In this document: positions 63,198-64,000 of the stretch, piece after piece | Numbering within the stretch: position 1 is the stretch's first letter | Layout: each line of letters begins with the position of its first letter | Source of the DNA: Hyphomicrobiales bacterium | GTDB taxonomy: Bacteria; Pseudomonadota; Alphaproteobacteria; Rhizobiales; Rhizobiaceae | NCBI GenBank assembly: GCA_900472625.1 | Contig: UCIT01000003.1 | Coordinates: 97,391 to 161,390 of the forward strand | Length of the DNA: 64,000 bases | Reading direction: 5' to 3' | Notes under the pieces: model-generated | Database searches by the model: none | What the model was told of the DNA's origin: nothing | The model's input: the letters and a program-made list of their open reading frames with translations, nothing else | Position numbers and translations under genes: made by a program

Positions 63198-63874
63198 GCG
63201 TTTGCCTCCAGCATGCCGCCGTAGCGGGCGAAGCGACGCTCCAGCCGGACCTGCAGCGTAGATAGCACGGTGCTCAGCACCAGATAGATCAGCGCCGCCT
63301 CGATATAGAGGATCAGCGGCTCGTAGGTGGTGGCGACGATGCGTTGCGCCGCCTGGAACAGCTCCGGCACGGTGATGGCGGCGGCGAGCGAGGTGTCCTT
63401 GACCAGCGAAATGAAGGTGTTCGACAGTGGCGGCACGGCAACGCGGCCGGCCTGCGGCAGGATGGTGCGGCTCATCGCCTGGCGCCAGCTCATGCCGATC
63501 GAATAGGCGGCTTCCCACTGGCCCTTGGGTACGGAGGAGATGACGGCGCGGATGATTTCGGAGCTGTAGGCGCCGATGTTGAGGGTGAAGCCGATGAGGG
63601 CGGCGGGGAAGGCGTCGAGCAGGATACCGATGCTGGGCAGGCCATAGAAGATGACGAAGAGCTGAACAAGCAATGGCGTGCCGCGGATGACCCAGACATA
63701 GAAGCGGGCGACGGCCACCAGCGGCGCAGAACCGAACAGGCGGGCGATGGCGGTCGCGAGCCCGAGGATCAGTCCGAAGGTGAAGGACAGCAATGTCAGC
63801 GGAATGGTGAAGACCAGCCCGGCCCAGAGAAGGGGCACGAGCGAATCCGCCATCAGTTGAAGCCAGTGCGGCAC
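63194..63874 (-). CDS. Polar amino acid ABC transporter permease
   Basis: A 226-residue HisM/GlnP-type permease with about five helices. VIRGTPLLVQLFVIFYGLP and EAAYSIGMSWRQAMSRTILP (the EAA loop) are diagnostic. A GTG at 63874 (first residues VPHWLQLMADSL) with GGAG 6 nt upstream is the best start; the ATG at 63853 lacks a good ribosome-binding site. A cystine or similar amino acid substrate is possible. It is coupled to the ATPase gene by ATGA. Confidence 0.93.
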   Translation of the reverse strand: MPHWLQLMADSLVPLLWAGLVFTIPLTLLSFTFGLILGLATAIARLFGSAPLVAVARFYVWVIRGTPLLVQLFVIFYGLPSIGILLDAFPAALIGFTLNIGAYSSEIIRAVISSVPKGQWEAAYSIGMSWRQAMSRTILPQAGRVAVPPLSNTFISLVKDTSLAAAITVPELFQAAQRIVATTYEPLILYIEAALIYLVLSTVLSTLQVRLERRFARYGGMLEANA

Positions 63875-63926
63875 GGGCTGCTCCGTTTTCGGTTTTGTGT
63901 ATTGACCTGAAATACCCCTCCCCAAC

Positions 63927-64000
63927 CCCTCCCCACAAGGGGGAGGGGCTTAGAGGGCACAGAGAGACAATAAAAAAGCCCCTCCCCCTTGTGGGGAGGG
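63927..64000. repeat. Inverted pair of 25-bp GC-rich intergenic repeats (RIME/REP-like)
   Basis: A 25-bp block at 63927-63951 (starting CCCTCCCCACAAGGGG) recurs as a perfect reverse complement at 63976-64000, with a 24-nt AT-richer spacer. The second copy runs into the window edge, so the element may continue. It lies just upstream of the ABC permease gene and would form a very stable hairpin in RNA. Confidence 0.85.

Overview
This window comes from the chromosome of an alphaproteobacterium of the Rhizobiaceae (Rhizobium/Agrobacterium/Neorhizobium type). The evidence is ndvB and ndvA (cyclic beta-1,2-glucan synthase and exporter), a 1154-residue biotin pyruvate carboxylase starting at TTG, an imuA-imuB-dnaE2 cassette behind a GTTC-N7-GTTC LexA box, GGAAC-N16-CGTT stress promoters, an alpha-r14-type small RNA with anti-Shine-Dalgarno loops, and a GC-rich 25-bp inverted repeat at the right edge. 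The species cannot be named from the sequence alone. Nearly everything is chromosomal housekeeping or core-adjacent. There is no phage, insertion sequence, CRISPR array or plasmid module.

Layout. 1-6.5 kb: ndvB, cut by the left edge (N-terminal 2154 residues present). 6.8-7.5 kb: three tiny genes, two with general-stress (EcfG-type) promoters. 7.7-14.0 kb: a six-gene operon with an M19 dipeptidase and a complete peptide ABC transporter. 14.3-17.3 kb: a DUF1993 protein, a phosphonate-monoesterase-like sulfatase and galE/exoB. 17.6-18.4 kb: a methyltransferase beside an AT-rich gap. 18.6-21.2 kb: a four-gene, translationally coupled lipid operon (PlsC-like, CdsA-like, small membrane protein, YnbA-like CDP-alcohol phosphatidyltransferase). 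21.4-23.3 kb: a DUF6074-like protein, a DsbA-fold protein and a SHOCT protein. 23.4 kb: tRNA-Ser(CGA). 23.8-30.9 kb: rplU-rpmA, two acetyltransferases, a divergent EEP-family hydrolase, then obgE-proB-proA-nadD. 30.9-34.4 kb: the sRNA and a molybdate uptake locus (modABC with modE), lying between nadD and rsfS. 34.6-40.3 kb: rsfS, rlmH, envC-like, ctpA, a divergent polysaccharide deacetylase and rppH. 40.4-41.1 kb: bfd-bfr. 41.3-47.2 kb: the SOS mutasome. 47.3-53.8 kb: a zinc metallopeptidase, DUF1737, a CitE-like lyase, a small membrane protein, a VOC protein, leuD, a PLP dehydratase, leuB, a parS-like site and a PAP2 phosphatase. 53.8-57.7 kb: an MFS carrier with a large loop, then ndvA. 58.0-64.0 kb: a LuxR-type regulator, pyc, an amino-acid ABC transporter pair and the terminal repeat.

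How the parts fit. NdvB makes cyclic glucan and NdvA exports it; the two genes lie 49 kb apart. The dipeptidase can hydrolyse peptides brought in by its own transporter. PlsC-CdsA-YnbA homologues form in principle a complete route from lysophosphatidate through CDP-diacylglycerol to an unidentified phospholipid; this operon is the best candidate here for an uncharacterised pathway. ObgE, RsfS, RlmH, L21 and L27 are ribosome functions; ProB/ProA and LeuD/LeuB are biosynthetic. ImuA, ImuB and DnaE2 form a LexA-controlled translesion system. Several genes appear to use unusual start codons (TTG for pyc, bfr, modB and a permease; GTG for ndvA, bfd and luxR; possibly CTG for rsfS and ATT or ATC for the EEP hydrolase).

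All calls come from reading the sequence and remembered family knowledge. No database search was run.
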